Shown here: positions 15,320 through 23,898 of the stretch, one piece after another
Position numbering within the stretch: position 1 is the stretch's first letter
Layout of the letters: the number at the start of each line of letters is the position of its first letter
DNA from: Streptomyces fradiae
GTDB taxonomy: Bacteria; Actinomycetota; Actinomycetes; Streptomycetales; Streptomycetaceae
Length of the DNA: 64,000 nucleotides
Reading direction: 5' to 3'
NCBI RefSeq assembly: GCF_041270065.1
Contig: NZ_CP065958.1
Location: 7,006,001-7,070,000 of the forward strand
Notes under the pieces: model-generated
The model's database searches: none
The model's input: only the letters and a program-made list of their open reading frames with translations
Told to the model about the DNA's origin: nothing
Program-made: the position numbers and the translations under genes

Positions 15320-16273
15320 TCACGCTCCGCTCAGGAAGTAGGAGGCGGTCACGGCGAGCAGCGCCAACAGGAAGGAGCCGGCGAGGAGTTCCGGCACCCT
15401 GAAGAGCCGCACCTTCGCCCAGAACACCTCCGCCGCCGCCAGCGCCGCGCCGAGCAGCGCCACCTTGACCGCGAACGCCACCAGGGCGAGCAGCAGCGCG
15501 CCCACCGACGCCGAGGTGGCGATGCCCCACGGCACGAACAGCGAGGCGAGCAGTCCGAGCAGCACCGTGAGCCGCATCTGCGCGCCCAGCTCGACCAGGG
15601 CCAGGTCCCGGCCCGCGTACTCCAGGACCATCGCCTCGTGCACCATCGTCAACTCCAGGTGCGTGGACGGATTGTCGACCGGAATGCGTCCCGTCTCCGC
15701 GAGCACCGCGACCACGAGGGCCGCGGCGGCGAGCAGCCCGGCCGGGGACGCGAGCCGGTCTGGCTCGCGCACCGCGCCGTCGACGATCGCCGGCAGATTG
15801 GTGGTCCCGGCCGGTATCGACAGGGCGAACACCGCCATCAGCAGCGTCGGTTCGACAAGCGCCGCGATCGTCATCTCCCGCGAGGCCCCCATGCCGCCGA
15901 ACGCGGTGCCCGTGTCGAGGCCCGCGAGCGCCAGCGTCACCGTGCCGAGCGCGAGCAGCGCCACCACCAGGATCAGATCCGCCCGCCCCGCGACCGGCGT
16001 GTCCGTCGAGAGCAGCGGGACCAGCGTCGCCACCACCAGCGTGGTCGCCACGAGCAGCGCCGGCGCGGTACGGAACGCCGGACCCGTGCCGGCCGGGGCG
16101 ATCGGCTCCCGGCGCAGCAACTTCCGGGTGTCCCGCAGCGGTTGCAGCACCCCGGCCCCGGCCCGGCCCTCCAGGCGGGCCCGCACCTGCCGCATCAGAC
16201 CCGTGAGCAGCGGCGCCCCGGCGACCACGGCACCCGTCTGCGCGGCGACCGCCGCGTACCCCAGCGCGCTCAC
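15320..16273 (-). CDS. HyfC/NuoH-like membrane anchor subunit
   Basis: A 317-residue integral membrane protein of the NuoH/HycD/HyfC family. The signature is the loop LRDTRKLLRREPI after TM1 and AETGRIPVDNPSTHLELTMVHEAMVLEYAG, with the acidic residues that link the soluble arm to the membrane arm. Start GTG at 16273 overlaps the stop of the HyfB-like gene (GTGA). The conserved glutamates make loss of function unlikely. Confidence 0.9.
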   Translation of the reverse strand: MSALGYAAVAAQTGAVVAGAPLLTGLMRQVRARLEGRAGAGVLQPLRDTRKLLRREPIAPAGTGPAFRTAPALLVATTLVVATLVPLLSTDTPVAGRADLILVVALLALGTVTLALAGLDTGTAFGGMGASREMTIAALVEPTLLMAVFALSIPAGTTNLPAIVDGAVREPDRLASPAGLLAAAALVVAVLAETGRIPVDNPSTHLELTMVHEAMVLEYAGRDLALVELGAQMRLTVLLGLLASLFVPWGIATSASVGALLLALVAFAVKVALLGAALAAAEVFWAKVRLFRVPELLAGSFLLALLAVTASYFLSGA

Positions 16274-18291
16274 CAGCCCACCACCAGGACGACGAAGAGG
16301 GAGAGGAGCCCGACGAAGCCGTACCCCAGATAGACGTGCACGCTGCCGCCCGCCAGCCGCCGCGCGGCCCGCCCGGTGCGGGCGAGGCCGTCGAGCACCG
16401 GCCGGTAGAGCCGGTGCTCCACCCGGTCCGGCACCCGGCCCCGGAACCGTACGCGCTCCACCAGATAGGCCGACTCGCGCACATGCGTGACGTCGACGTC
16501 CTGCTCGGGAGCAAGGACGTCGTCGAAGACCCGCTGCAGCGGCTCCGCGAACGAGGTCGCCGTGTACGCCATGCGCGGGGTCGGAGCCCCGCCGCCGCAG
16601 TCCCACAGCCGGGCCCTGCGCCGACGCCCGCCGAGCACCCTCGGCACGGCCGTGGCGAGCAGGACCGCCAGGGTGAGCGCCAGGGCCACCCACAGCGGCG
16701 ACAGCGAGGTCGCGATGTCGTGCAGCCGGACCGTCAGGGCCCCGCCCGCCACCGAACCGGTCCCCGGCAGGCCCGCGTCGGCCACCGCCCGGTCGAGCCC
16801 CGGGCCGAGCAGCCCCGGCACCAGGGCGAGCCCCGCGCACCCCAGGGCGAGCAGCCCCAGGCCGGCGAGCATCAACGGCGGTGCCTCGCGGGCCCGTTCG
16901 GCCTCCCGGCTCCGCGGGCGGGCGAAGAAGCCGACCCCGAGGGCCTTCACGAACACCGCCGCCGCCACCCCCGCCGAGAGCGCCACGAGCCCCACCGCCA
17001 GCGGCAGCGCTATCGCCACCGCCACCCCCGGCATCTCAAGCCCGTGGATCAGCGACTGCAGCAGCAGCCACTCGCTGACGAACCCGTTCCCCGGCGGCAG
17101 CGCCACCGCGCCGAGCGCACCCACCGCGAAAAGCCCGGCCGTCACCGGCATCCGGGGTCGAAGCCCGCCAAGCCGGTCCAGGTCCCGCACCCCGGTGGCC
17201 CGCACCACCGCACCCGCCGCCCCGAACAACAGGGCCTTGAAAGCGGCGTGGTTGACCACATGCAGCAGACCGGCGGCCAGCGCGAGCGCCGCGAGCCCCT
17301 GGTCGCCCGACGCGGCGAAGAGCCCCGCCGCACCCGTGGCCACCAGGACGAGCCCCAGGTTCTCCGCCGTCGAGTACGCGAGCAGCCGCTTCACGTCCGA
17401 CGAGATCGCCGCCTGCAGGATCCCGTACACCGCCGAGACCCCGCCGACCCCCATCAGCCCCAGCCACCACCAGGCGGGACCCCCGCCGAGCAGATCGAAC
17501 CCGGTGCGCACGATCCCGTACGCCCCCAGATTGACCATGGCCGCGCTCATCAGCGCCGACACCGGCCCCGGCGCCTCCGGATGCGCCCGCGGGAGCCAGG
17601 CGTGCAGCGGCACCGCACCCGCCTTCGAGGCGAACGCCGCCGCCGTCAGCACGAACACGGTGCCCCGCACCGTCGGCGACAACTCTGCCGCACCCGCCCG
17701 TAGTTCCGCGAAACCCTCCCCGCCGGCCCGTGCGGCGAACAGCGCGAAGCCCGCGAGGAGCAGCACCAGACCCAGGTGCGTCATCACCGCGTACCAGAGA
17801 CCCGCCGTGCGCACCTCCGCCCGCGCCCGGTGCTCCACCAGGACAAGCAGCAGCGAGGAGAGCGCCATCACCTCCCACACGAAGAGGAACGTGGAGACGG
17901 AGGCGGCCGCCGGGACGAGGATCAGGGTCAGCGCGAACAGCGGCAGCACCGCCTGCGCCGTGCGGGACGCCAGTCCGAGCGTGCCGTGCCCGGACGCGTA
18001 ACCGATGCCGTACACGCCCACCGCGGCCACCACCGCGCCCGCCACCGCCATGAACAGGCCCGAGAGCGCGTCCACTTGCCACACCGTGCCCGCGAGCGGC
18101 AGCAGCTCCGGCAGCCGGCCCGTCCACTGCTCCCCGCCCAGGGCGCCCGCCCCGGCCGCGCAGCCCGCCGCGCCGACGCCGGCCGTGCACACGCCCGAGG
18201 CAATCAGGCGTGCCCGGCCCGGCAGGACGGACCCGGCCGCGGCGCCCGCGGCGGCCAGCGCCCCGGCGGCGCCCAGGCCCGCCGCGATCAC
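16270..18291 (-). CDS. Proton-translocating membrane subunit, HyfB/NuoL-like
   Basis: A 673-residue NuoL/HyfB-like protein with about 15-16 TMs. Core motifs are FASKAGAVPLHAWLPRAHPE, APGPVSALMSAAMVNLGAYG, SDVKRLLAYSTAENLG and LLHVVNHAAFKALLFGAAGA. The C-terminus has a soluble loop (LWDCGGGAPTPRMAYTATSF) before a final TM. The start GTG (18291) overlaps the preceding TGA. It is the largest predicted ion-pumping subunit of the complex. Confidence 0.88.
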   Translation of the reverse strand: MIAAGLGAAGALAAAGAAAGSVLPGRARLIASGVCTAGVGAAGCAAGAGALGGEQWTGRLPELLPLAGTVWQVDALSGLFMAVAGAVVAAVGVYGIGYASGHGTLGLASRTAQAVLPLFALTLILVPAAASVSTFLFVWEVMALSSLLLVLVEHRARAEVRTAGLWYAVMTHLGLVLLLAGFALFAARAGGEGFAELRAGAAELSPTVRGTVFVLTAAAFASKAGAVPLHAWLPRAHPEAPGPVSALMSAAMVNLGAYGIVRTGFDLLGGGPAWWWLGLMGVGGVSAVYGILQAAISSDVKRLLAYSTAENLGLVLVATGAAGLFAASGDQGLAALALAAGLLHVVNHAAFKALLFGAAGAVVRATGVRDLDRLGGLRPRMPVTAGLFAVGALGAVALPPGNGFVSEWLLLQSLIHGLEMPGVAVAIALPLAVGLVALSAGVAAAVFVKALGVGFFARPRSREAERAREAPPLMLAGLGLLALGCAGLALVPGLLGPGLDRAVADAGLPGTGSVAGGALTVRLHDIATSLSPLWVALALTLAVLLATAVPRVLGGRRRRARLWDCGGGAPTPRMAYTATSFAEPLQRVFDDVLAPEQDVDVTHVRESAYLVERVRFRGRVPDRVEHRLYRPVLDGLARTGRAARRLAGGSVHVYLGYGFVGLLSLFVVLVVGW

Positions 18292-18770
18292 CGGCCGGTC
18301 ACCCGGCGCAGCGCCGCCACGATGGCTTCGGGTTCGGGCGGACAGCCCGGCACGGCCAGGTCCACGGCCACGACGTCGGAGACGGCGCCCTCGATCCCGT
18401 AACCCCCGGCGAACTCCCCGCAGTCGATGGCGCAGTCGCCGACCGCGACGACGATGGGCGGCTCGGGCATCGCCTGGACCGTGCGCCGCAGCGGCTCGGC
18501 CATGTTCCGGGTGACCGGCCCCGTCACCAGGGCCACGTCCGCGTGCCGGGGCGAGGCCACCAGGCGGGCGCCGTAACGCTCGGCGTCGTGCACCGGGTTG
18601 AACGCGGCGGCGATCTCGATCTCGCAGCCGTTGCACGAACCGGCGTCCACACAGCGGACCTGCGCCGAGCCCCCGAGCCGCCGGGCCTGCGGGAGAGGGC
18701 CGTCGGCGGGCGCGGGCGGCGCGGGTTCGGCGACCCGCCCGGTCGTACGGATCTTGCGCAACAAGCCCAT
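18288..18770 (-). CDS. HyfI/NuoB-like [4Fe-4S] subunit
   Basis: A 160-residue small subunit of the NuoB/HycG/HyfI type. The four ligands of the N2-type cluster are visible: C46 and C49 in GSCNGCEIE, C113 in VGDCAID and C143 in VPGCPP. GGGAGGGG lies upstream of the ATG. First gene of the six-gene operon hyfI-B-C-E-F-G (names by analogy), all with overlapping or nearly overlapping ends. Unlike E. coli hyf there is no separate ferredoxin (HyfH-like) gene here. Confidence 0.88.
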   Translation of the reverse strand: MGLLRKIRTTGRVAEPAPPAPADGPLPQARRLGGSAQVRCVDAGSCNGCEIEIAAAFNPVHDAERYGARLVASPRHADVALVTGPVTRNMAEPLRRTVQAMPEPPIVVAVGDCAIDCGEFAGGYGIEGAVSDVVAVDLAVPGCPPEPEAIVAALRRVTGR

Positions 18771-18827
18771 GAACGCCCCTCCCGAAAGGGTGGTGAGGAC
18801 ACTCCTCCGTGGCGGCTAACGGGGTTG

Positions 18828-18847
18828 TCCGTAGCCGGAGTTACGGA
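18828..18847. promoter_or_regulatory. Inverted repeat in the hyf-like operon promoter
   Basis: TCCGTA-N8-TACGGA lies about 60 bp upstream of the HyfI-like start in an AT-richer stretch. It is a candidate operator; I cannot match it to a known regulator. The rest of 18771-19028 contains no gene that I can support. Confidence 0.4.
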
Positions 18848-19028
18848 ACTTTCCTTGCGCTTTGCGTGCTTTGTTGAGATTTTGTACGAGCGATTCCGCA
18901 GCATGGCGGCCGCTCCGTTTTGTGGCTCGGCCGAGGGAGGCGACCGCCCCCGCACGCGGATGCTGTCCATGTGCGGCGAGGGCGGCCGCCGGTCTCGGCG
19001 GAGCCGTCAGAACCGGGGTGACGGCATG

Positions 19029-19445
19029 TCACCCCCTCTTCCGGGGCTGCGGGGCGGTGCGGGAGCCGGGCCATTCGTCGCTGCACCACTCGCGCAGCTC
19101 CCCGCCGTCGCCCCGGTGGGCGGCGAGCGCGGTGGCCAGGTCGGCGTGGACGGTCATCTCCGGGCAGTCGCCGCTGGGCACGAGGGAGCCGTCGGCGGGG
19201 ATCGCGGCGAGTTCGAGCGGCCGGCCGCCGTCCCGCAGCCGGCGGGCGGCGTCGGCCACCGCGAGCTGGCCGCCCGCGGACCAGCCGCGCAGACCGGTGA
19301 GGTCGAGGATCACGGGACCTTCGCCACGGGCCACGACCCAGCCCACCGCACCGCCGAACCGGCTGACCGCGTCGGCCCCGAGATAGCCGGCGAGCGAGAG
19401 CACGCTCAGGCCGGGGCGGGTGGTGTAGCGCCATTCGATGGTCAT
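19029..19445 (-). CDS. STAS-domain protein (anti-sigma factor antagonist-like)
   Basis: A 138-residue protein with the STAS fold: RPGLSVLSLAGYLGADAV, then GPVILDLTGLRGWSAGGQLAVADAA. In anti-sigma antagonists the Ser in D-x-S-G-L is phosphorylated; here the equivalent is DLTGLRGWSAGG, so Thr or Ser may serve. Start ATG overlaps the stop of the HATPase gene by 4 nt, the classic partner-switch arrangement. It is the last gene of the arsR-sulP operon. Confidence 0.8.
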   Translation of the reverse strand: MTIEWRYTTRPGLSVLSLAGYLGADAVSRFGGAVGWVVARGEGPVILDLTGLRGWSAGGQLAVADAARRLRDGGRPLELAAIPADGSLVPSGDCPEMTVHADLATALAAHRGDGGELREWCSDEWPGSRTAPQPRKRG

Positions 19446-19882
19446 GGTGTTGCCTTCGCGGGTTGCAGGGGGAGGGTGATCCAGACGCTCTTTCCGCCGC
19501 CGTCGGCGTCCCGGCGGACCACACAGGTGCCGCCGGCGGCGGTCATCACCTCGGCGATCACGGCGAGCCCGCCGCCGGCGGTGGCGGCGGCGAGGACCCC
19601 GGGATGGTGCGGGTGCCGGTCGTGCACGGCGAACGCGAGCGTGTCGTCGCCCGCCGCGAAGGTGACGGTGAGGCTGGGCGAGGTGTCGGCGGCGTGCCGG
19701 ACGCTGTTGGTGACCAGCTCGCTGAGGATCAGCAGCGCGGGCCCGAGCGCGGGGTGGTCGGCGGCGATGCCCCATTCGGCGAAGGTCATCTCCGCCGTCT
19801 CGCGCACCACCCGGACCGCCGCGGGCAGCGTCGGCACCGTCAGCACATGACGGTGGGGCAGCGCTGCCGTCGCGGAGCTCAT
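19442..19882 (-). CDS. HATPase-type anti-sigma factor (RsbW-like)
   Basis: A 146-residue GHKL ATPase. Its N box is LLILSELVTNSVRHAADTS and a G-box region is AFAVHDRHPHHPGV...TAGGGLAVIAEV, as in Streptomyces anti-sigma/regulatory kinases. Coupled at both ends (4-nt overlaps) to the PPOX gene upstream and the STAS gene downstream, so the three should be made together. The target sigma factor is not in the window. Confidence 0.85.
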   Translation of the reverse strand: MSSATAALPHRHVLTVPTLPAAVRVVRETAEMTFAEWGIAADHPALGPALLILSELVTNSVRHAADTSPSLTVTFAAGDDTLAFAVHDRHPHHPGVLAAATAGGGLAVIAEVMTAAGGTCVVRRDADGGGKSVWITLPLQPAKATP

Positions 19883-20292
19883 CGTGTCTCCACCGTGCCC
19901 AGGCGGTATCCCGTCACGGTCTGCGGGGTGATCCGCAGCAGGGTGTCGTGCGGCCCGTACGCCCAGCCGGGCAGGGTACGCCGGTAGTGCGCGGCCTCGA
20001 CCGGCTCGGCGACCGGTTCGCCGGGCCCGGTGACGGTGACGCTCCAGCCGCTGCCCGCCGGCATCCGGATCTCGTCGACCTGGTACGTCAGCGTCGGGCG
20101 GGCGTGCAGCAGATCCGCCTGCACCGGGGCGCGGACGATGAGCCGGCCGTATTCGAGGACGTGCACGGCGGGCCGTACGACCGCCTGCTCGCGCTGGGTG
20201 AAGACGAGGCGTCCGTGGGCGGCGCCTTCGAGCAGCCAGAGGGCCTCGGCCCCGGAGGTCTCGACGATCCGGCGGGTGGTCGGCACGCTCAT
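19879..20292 (-). CDS. Pyridoxamine 5'-phosphate oxidase-like (split-barrel flavin) protein
   Basis: A 137-residue PPOX-type protein: EALWLLEGAAHGRLVFTQRE, VRPAVHVLEYGRLIVRAP and GSGWSVTVTGPGEPV are the three strands that form the FMN/F420-binding split barrel. Paralogous to the protein at 22565-23023. Coupled to SulP upstream and the HATPase downstream by 4-nt overlaps. Related short PPOX proteins occur in hypoxia/dormancy regulons of actinobacteria; the actual substrate is unknown. Confidence 0.82.
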   Translation of the reverse strand: MSVPTTRRIVETSGAEALWLLEGAAHGRLVFTQREQAVVRPAVHVLEYGRLIVRAPVQADLLHARPTLTYQVDEIRMPAGSGWSVTVTGPGEPVAEPVEAAHYRRTLPGWAYGPHDTLLRITPQTVTGYRLGTVETR

Positions 20293-22040
20293 CGGGCCGC
20301 CTCCTCGGGCACCCGTCCCGAGCCCTGCCCGGAGGGGCCGGGCTGTCCGGGGACCACCGGAAGGAGGCCGGCGCCGTGCAGATGGGCGCGGGCGCCCGCG
20401 ATGGCCTCGGGGGTCGTGGCGTACTCGCGGCCGTCGAGCCGCAGCAGGTCGAGCGCGCCGACCGAGTCCAGGGCCTTGCGCTGCCCCGGCCGTATCCCCG
20501 AGGTCATGACCACGATGCCGCGCCGGTTGAGCTTCTCCACGGCGTCCTTGAGGACGAGCGCGCCGGTGGCGTCGATCGTGGTCACCCGGGACATCCGCAG
20601 GATGACCACGCGGACGTCGGCGACCTCGGCGAGTTCGAGTAGGAAGCGGTGGGCGGCGGCGAAGAACAGCGGGCCGTCGATCCGGTAGGCGACGATGTGC
20701 TCGGCGAGCAGGGCGTGCTCCTCCGCGGTGTGCTCGCCGGGCAGGTCGGCCGTGAAGTCGACCTCGGCGAGCCGGGCCTGCCGGGCCACGGCGCGCAGCG
20801 CGAGGGCGCCGGCGACGACGAAGCCGATGATCACCGCGTACACCAGGTCGAGCGCGAGGGTCGCGACGGCCGTGAGGACGAGCACGACGGCGTCGGAGCG
20901 GGTGGCCTTCGCCATGGCGCGCAGCGAGCCGACCTCGATCATGCGGATCGCGGTGGCGATCAGGACGCCGGCCAGCGCGGCGAGCGGGATCCGCGACACC
21001 AGCGGGGCGGCGGCGAAGACGATCACGGCGAGGACGGCGGCGTGGGTGAGGGCCGCGAGCCGCGACGACGCTCCGGTGCGCACGTTGACGGCGGTACGGG
21101 CGATGGCGGCCGTCGCCGGGACGCCGCCGAACAGCGGGGCGGCCAGGTTCGCCAGGCCCTGCCCGAACAGCTCCCGGTCCGGGTCGTGCTTCTGGCCGAC
21201 CGTCATGCCGTCGGCGACGGTCGCCGAGAGCAGCGACTCCAGGGCGGCGAGCGCGGCGACCGCGACGGCGGGCGCGAGCAGCGAGCCGAGCGCCGAGACG
21301 TCGAGGAAGGCGAGGGAGGGCGCGGGCAGTCCGGCCGGCAGGTCGCCGATGGGGGCGGCGGCGTCGAGGTGGAAGAGCTGGGCCGCCACGGTCGCGGCGA
21401 CGACCGCCACGATCGAGAAGGGGATGGTGGGGCGCCAGCGCGCACCGAGCAGCATGATCAGCGCCACGCCGGCCGCGAGGCCGACGGCGGTCCAGTTCGG
21501 CGTCTTCACGAACTCCTGGACCGCGTGCCAGGTCACCACCAGGACCCGGTCGCCCTCGGGCTTGGGGACGCCGAGCGCGTTCGGGATCTGCTGCAGGCCG
21601 ATGACCAGGGCGATGCCCAGGGTGAAGCCCTCGACGACGGGGGCGGGGATGTAGCGCATGTACCGGCCGGCCCGGGCCACCGCCAGGCCGATCAGCAGCA
21701 CGCCGGCCATCAGACCGACGGTCAGCACACCGCCGGGGCCGTACTCCGCCACGATCGGCACGAGCACCACGGTCATGGCGCCGGTCGGGCCGGACACCTG
21801 GAGGTTCGAGCCGCCGAACAGCGCGGCGAGCGCGCCGGCGACCACGGCGGTGGCCAGGCCGGCCTCGGCGCCGAGGCCGGAGGAGACGCCGAAGCCGAGC
21901 GCGAGCGGCAGCGCGACGATGGCGACGGTGAGACCGGCGAGCAGGTCGCGACGCGGGTCGCGGCGCATGGCGGCGTAGTCGGCGCGGGCGGGCAGGAGGG
22001 CACGGATCCGGCGCAGGGCCGGGGCGAGGGCGGTGCTCAT
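20289..22040 (-). CDS. SulP-family anion transporter with STAS domain
   Basis: A 583-residue SLC26/SulP transporter. It has a transmembrane domain of about 12-14 segments (RDLLAGLTVAIVALPLALGF, NLQVSGPTGAMTVVLVPIV, VEGFTLGIALVIGLQQIPN, FGGVPATAAIARTAVNVRTG) and a C-terminal STAS domain from about residue 430 (IVAYRIDGPLFFAAAHRFL, VVILRMSRVTTIDATGALVL). It could move sulfate, bicarbonate or a dicarboxylate. Start ATG overlaps the arsR stop. Being sandwiched between arsR and an anti-sigma module is unusual for a transporter. Confidence 0.92.
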   Translation of the reverse strand: MSTALAPALRRIRALLPARADYAAMRRDPRRDLLAGLTVAIVALPLALGFGVSSGLGAEAGLATAVVAGALAALFGGSNLQVSGPTGAMTVVLVPIVAEYGPGGVLTVGLMAGVLLIGLAVARAGRYMRYIPAPVVEGFTLGIALVIGLQQIPNALGVPKPEGDRVLVVTWHAVQEFVKTPNWTAVGLAAGVALIMLLGARWRPTIPFSIVAVVAATVAAQLFHLDAAAPIGDLPAGLPAPSLAFLDVSALGSLLAPAVAVAALAALESLLSATVADGMTVGQKHDPDRELFGQGLANLAAPLFGGVPATAAIARTAVNVRTGASSRLAALTHAAVLAVIVFAAAPLVSRIPLAALAGVLIATAIRMIEVGSLRAMAKATRSDAVVLVLTAVATLALDLVYAVIIGFVVAGALALRAVARQARLAEVDFTADLPGEHTAEEHALLAEHIVAYRIDGPLFFAAAHRFLLELAEVADVRVVILRMSRVTTIDATGALVLKDAVEKLNRRGIVVMTSGIRPGQRKALDSVGALDLLRLDGREYATTPEAIAGARAHLHGAGLLPVVPGQPGPSGQGSGRVPEEAAR

Positions 22041-22378
22041 CGCGCGGCGACCTCGGCTTCCCGCAGCTCCGCGAGGAGCTCGTTCTGCCCCGCCAGCATC
22101 TCGGTGAGGATCCGCCGGGCGGCCTGCATGAGGTCGGCGACGTCGCCGCCGGCGAGCGTGTAGACCACGGTGGAGCCCTCGCGGGTGGAGGTCACGATCC
22201 CGGACCGGCGGAGCACCGCGAGCTGCTGGGAGAGCGCCGGGGGCTCGACCTCGATCTCGGCGAGCAGGTCGCGTACCGCCAACGGTCCGTTCTGGAGCAG
22301 CTCGAGGACGCGGATGCGGACCGGGTGGCCCAGCATCCGGAAGAACTCGGCCTTGGCCTGGTACAGCGGAACCGGCAC
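22037..22378 (-). CDS. ArsR-family transcriptional regulator, paralogue of 10476 gene
   Basis: A 113-residue winged-helix regulator, GTG start. It shares most of its DNA-binding region with the ArsR at 10476-10838 (YQAKAEFFRMLGHP, LSQQLAVLRRSGIVT). No metal-binding cysteines. First gene of the operon arsR-sulP-PPOX-HATPase-STAS, probably autoregulated through the palindromic site at 22478-22499. Confidence 0.9.
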   Translation of the reverse strand: MPVPLYQAKAEFFRMLGHPVRIRVLELLQNGPLAVRDLLAEIEVEPPALSQQLAVLRRSGIVTSTREGSTVVYTLAGGDVADLMQAARRILTEMLAGQNELLAELREAEVAAR

Positions 22379-22477
22379 GATCGCGGCCTCTCCTCACGCC
22401 CCGCGCGGCGGCGGCGGGGTCCTGGCTCGGTGCTGTGCCCGCGGCTACCTGCGGGCACAGCGAAACCATCATGTATC

Positions 22478-22499
22478 GAATTGCCGAATTATGCAATTC
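22478..22499. promoter_or_regulatory. Palindromic putative ArsR operator
   Basis: GAATTGC-N8-GCAATTC is a perfect inverted repeat about 100 bp upstream of the arsR start. Read on the minus strand its centre AATTCGGCAATTC matches 10227-10239 with one substitution. Confidence 0.65.
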
Positions 22500-22564
22500 A
22501 TGCATTGGGGAGAGGTGCAGGGGCCGGGGCCCAGGGGGTGGGGCTGGTAGGGGGTTCGGCCGGT

Positions 22565-23023
22565 TCAGCGGGCCTCGACCAGGCGGATGCCGGTGACCAG
22601 GTCGGGCCGGATGCGGACCACCTGGTCCATGGTCCGGTCCGACCAGGGCGTGAGCAGACGCTCGTAACGGGCCAGGTCGTCGGGGTCGGTCACCAGATGG
22701 CAGTAGCCCGTCACCACGGTGCTCCAGCCGAGCCGGGTCGTCATGTCGATGTCGTCCGCCTCGTAGGCGACGACGACTCCGCGCGAACCGGCCTCCCGCG
22801 TGCTCAGGAGCAGCGCGCCGCTCTCGTGGGTGCGGATGACGATCTGCCCGTCGTCGACGATGTGGTTGACCGGGCGGATCGCGGGCAGCGCCTGCCGCGT
22901 GAACACGATCCGGCCCAGCGGCACGCCGGCCAGCAGGCGCAGGGCCTCGTCGGCGTCGAGCTCGACCGTGCGGCGCGGACCGGTGGCGGCCGGGGCGGAG
23001 GAGCGGGTCGGAGCGTCGTTCAT
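22565..23023 (-). CDS. Pyridoxamine 5'-phosphate oxidase-like flavin protein
   Basis: A 152-residue split-barrel PPOX-type protein: LDADEALRLLAGVPLGRIVF, IRPVNHIVDDGQIVIRTH, VVVAYEADDIDMTTRLGWSTVVTG. RPVNH is the usual strand 3 motif of actinobacterial PPOX/DUF2470-like proteins that bind FMN or F420. ATG at 23023 chosen because the homology begins just after it. It is divergent from the gene at 23218 across a spacer that carries the palindrome at 23126. Confidence 0.85.
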   Translation of the reverse strand: MNDAPTRSSAPAATGPRRTVELDADEALRLLAGVPLGRIVFTRQALPAIRPVNHIVDDGQIVIRTHESGALLLSTREAGSRGVVVAYEADDIDMTTRLGWSTVVTGYCHLVTDPDDLARYERLLTPWSDRTMDQVVRIRPDLVTGIRLVEAR

Positions 23024-23125
23024 GGGTGGCGTCCTGAGTCGGCGAGGGCGGGAGGGGCGGGGTGCCCTGTGGTTGCTCTGCGGGTGGCTCATTTCAGTAG
23101 ACGGCCGGGCGGGGGCGGGGCGGAA

Positions 23126-23139
23126 GGGCCGTTCGGCCC
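23126..23139. promoter_or_regulatory. GGGCCGTTCGGCCC palindrome, copy 1
   Basis: A 14-bp site, GGGCCG-TT-CGGCCC, in the 194-bp spacer between two divergent genes. An identical site precedes the VKOR gene. It resembles the DevR/OsdR-type dormancy operator described for S. coelicolor, as I recall it. Confidence 0.6.
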
Positions 23140-23217
23140 CTTGCCGCCGCCCGCGGCGGCTCGCTTCACTGCGGGAGACGAGGATGTCACGCAGGAGGCG
23201 CGAGGGGTGAGCGAACG

Positions 23218-23721
23218 GTGATCGTCGCGGTGGGACACATCGATCTGAGCCGGGAGGCGAGGACCGCGGTGGAGGCGGAGCTGAGCGCACGGCTGAGCCG
23301 GCTGCCCGCCGGGCGGGCCGGTCTCGTACGGGCCGGCCGGGGCGTCCCCGCCCTGTTCGCCCGCGCGGCGAAGGCCGCCGGCCGCCGCCTGGTCGTCACC
23401 TTCCCCGCCCCGGAGTCCGGGGCGGGCCCGGCCCCCGAGACGCTGCCGCCGGTCGACCGCCTGCCCGCCGGGGACCTGCTCGCGCTCGCCGACGAGGTAC
23501 GGCTGCTCGCCTACGACCCCGCCGACCGCGACGCCTGCGTCTGCGCCGACGAGCACCTGGTCAAGGGCTGCCGGCACCTCCTCGCCGTATGGGACGGCTC
23601 GCCCTCCAACGGCCGGGACGCCACGGCCCACCTGGTCGCCTACGCTCTCGCCTGGGGCATCCCGGTGGACGTCGTCTGGCCGGACCACGCCCGGCGCGAG
23701 TCGACGGCCCCGACGGGGTAG
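23218..23721 (+). CDS. Rossmann-like hypothetical protein
   Basis: A 167-residue protein starting GTG (MIVAVGHIDL). The end, HLVKGCRHLLAVWDGSPSNG followed by TAHLVAYALAWGIPVDVVWP, resembles SLOG/nucleoside-deoxyribosyltransferase-like Rossmannoid proteins, in which the Asp-Gly near WDG contributes to nucleotide binding. The N-terminal half has RAGRGVPALFARAAKAAGRR. No partner or substrate is evident. Control by the palindrome at 23126 would link it to the PPOX protein. Confidence 0.6.
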   Translation: MIVAVGHIDLSREARTAVEAELSARLSRLPAGRAGLVRAGRGVPALFARAAKAAGRRLVVTFPAPESGAGPAPETLPPVDRLPAGDLLALADEVRLLAYDPADRDACVCADEHLVKGCRHLLAVWDGSPSNGRDATAHLVAYALAWGIPVDVVWPDHARRESTAPTG

Positions 23722-23744
23722 CGGCGGCGACGCGGTGGCGGGGC

Positions 23745-23872
23745 CTGCGCGGTCGGGGGCGCGTGCGGTCGGGCGCCCGCAGGGCGTGGTGCGTGCTGCG
23801 TGCGAGGTCGCGGCGTCAGCGCGGTCGGGGCGCCGGCAGGGCCTGGCGCCTGCGCGGTCGGGGCGCCGGGAC
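23745..23872 (+). repeat. Degenerate GC-rich direct repeats before VKOR
   Basis: Three imperfect copies of a unit beginning GCGGTCGGGGCGCC and followed by CGGCAGGGC or similar occupy the gap between 23721 and 23994. No gene is evident in this gap. The repeats may be noncoding expansion. Confidence 0.4.
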
Positions 23873-23898
23873 GAGCGCGGCGTCGAACACTCGTGGGC

